Shown: one piece after another, positions 63,160 through 64,000 of the stretch
Layout of the letters: each line of letters opens with the position of its first letter
How positions within the stretch are numbered: position 1 is the stretch's first letter
From: Plectrocnemia conspersa
Lineage: Eukaryota > Arthropoda > Insecta > Trichoptera > Polycentropodidae
Assembly (NCBI GenBank): GCA_009617715.1
Contig: VTFK01000036.1
Coordinates: forward strand, 930,001-994,000
Direction: 5' to 3'
DNA: 64,000 nucleotides
Translations under genes and position numbers: made by a program
The notes under the pieces: model-generated
What the model was told of the DNA's origin: nothing
The model's input: only the letters and a program-made list of their open reading frames with translations
The model's database searches: none

Positions 63160-63360
63160 TATACTTATAACTCAGAGGAAACAGGTTCGGGTCCCCGCAG
63201 CATACTCAAATTTATAAAAAATTGCGTATGCTGAATATTTATAAAAATACACTATTATTTGCGCCTGGCTCAGCTGCAAATAAATATTTTTTATTGTAAA
63301 TTTTTGCATATAACAGTCTACAATTACTTATATATATGTTATTGACTTAGCCAGGTAGTA
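63160..63360 (+). repeat. SINE-like repeat with B box
   Basis: AGGTTCGGGTCCCCGCAGCA carries a T-arm/B-box sequence. The following CATACTCAAATTT and the tail (TTTATTGTAAAT ... TGTTATTGACTTAG) match the copy at 12745-12905. No target-site duplication was defined. Confidence 0.65.
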
Positions 63361-64000
63361 CTAATAGTGGAAGTTAAAATAAAGTGCAATAAAAGCATTT
63401 TTAGTAACTGCAGTTTTTTAATCAACATAAATAATTAAACAAAAATAAGAAATTTAAGCAGCTGAGAAAATATTTTTTTTAATAAATTTTCTAGAAACCT
63501 AATGAAAAAATAACACTTATTTGAGTCTGTCCTTAATATTCTCAACGCCTTATATTTCAGTTGGGTCAAAACCTAGTTAATATTAGATGTTATATAAAAT
63601 TAATATTTTTGATTGACATATAACATATGGATAGTAAAAGACAGCGAAAAACACGTTTTTTTTTAAAACTTTGTATAAAACTCTTTGTGATGTTATAATT
63701 GAATTAAAAATTTGTTTTTATCATATTTTTAATATTTAAATTATTAGGTTAATGTGGTTATGTTAATTATTTTCATTAAGTTTTTAGTTCAAAAATAACA
63801 ACATTCTTTCATTTTTTAATTTAAAAAAAATATACGAGTTATGTAAATATATTTTATGGTAAATTAAACATAGCATCTTAAGATTGTATTTTATAGAATG
63901 ATATAGCAATTTTATTTTTATAATTACGCTATCATACACGCCAAAGAGACCATAACAAAGAGTCTGGTTCCACTCCGATTTATTGGAATTAGTCAGAGGA
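63361..64000. other. AT-rich sequence at the window edge
   Basis: No gene or repeat is recognised up to the end of the window. Confidence 0.45.

Overview
This window looks like AT-rich insect nuclear DNA. Only one conserved protein-coding exon is recognisable in 64 kb. It lies on the minus strand at 44482-44690 and is bounded by a clean acceptor and a clean donor. It encodes the end of the cytoplasmic N-terminus and the S1 segment of domain I of a four-domain voltage-gated cation channel. The peptide best fits the insect DSC1/BSC1 (NaCP60E) channel rather than para. Dispersed (CCTAA/TTAGG)-type runs, arthropod-like Tc1/mariner, hAT and LINE remnants, tRNA-derived SINEs and the insect-type channel exon all point to an insect. 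The order cannot be fixed from this sequence.

I read the rest as very long flanking intron of that channel gene: at least 44 kb on the 3' side (1-44481) and at least 19 kb on the 5' side (44691-64000). A nested gene or an unrecognised non-coding exon could be hidden in it. I found no bacterial-type operon, CRISPR array, rRNA, functional tRNA gene or complete mobile element. Most open frames in the window are chance frames in AT-rich DNA.

From left to right, 1-8.3 kb holds fragments of a foldback-like repeat family, a 217-bp-period tandem duplication and a (TA)38 array. From 12 to 17.5 kb there are tRNA-related SINE copies and a 123-bp MITE. From 29 to 30.7 kb there is a decayed Tc1/mariner transposase tail and a 1.06-kb candidate element with a 21-bp inverted repeat. 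From 34.4 to 38.2 kb there are SINE pieces, a 341-bp-period duplication and a hAT (DUF4371-type) remnant. From 41 to 44 kb there is a (TA)39 array, an internally deleted mariner transposase and a non-LTR reverse-transcriptase remnant, just downstream of the exon in gene order. From 47.6 to 48.9 kb lies the best copy of the foldback family. From 53 to 64 kb there is an unexplained coding-like ORF at 53064-53225, two further TA arrays, another foldback copy, the clearest SINE at 60.67 kb and a distinctly CpG-richer island at 61.08-61.62 kb. That island carries GTCACGTGAC and is the best candidate here for a promoter, first exon or conserved regulatory element.

The overall picture is one exon of an ion-channel gene in a giant intron filled with old, broken repeats. 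The most useful new material is probably the foldback family, the SINE family and the few less AT-rich islands. I see no convincing new biological system.
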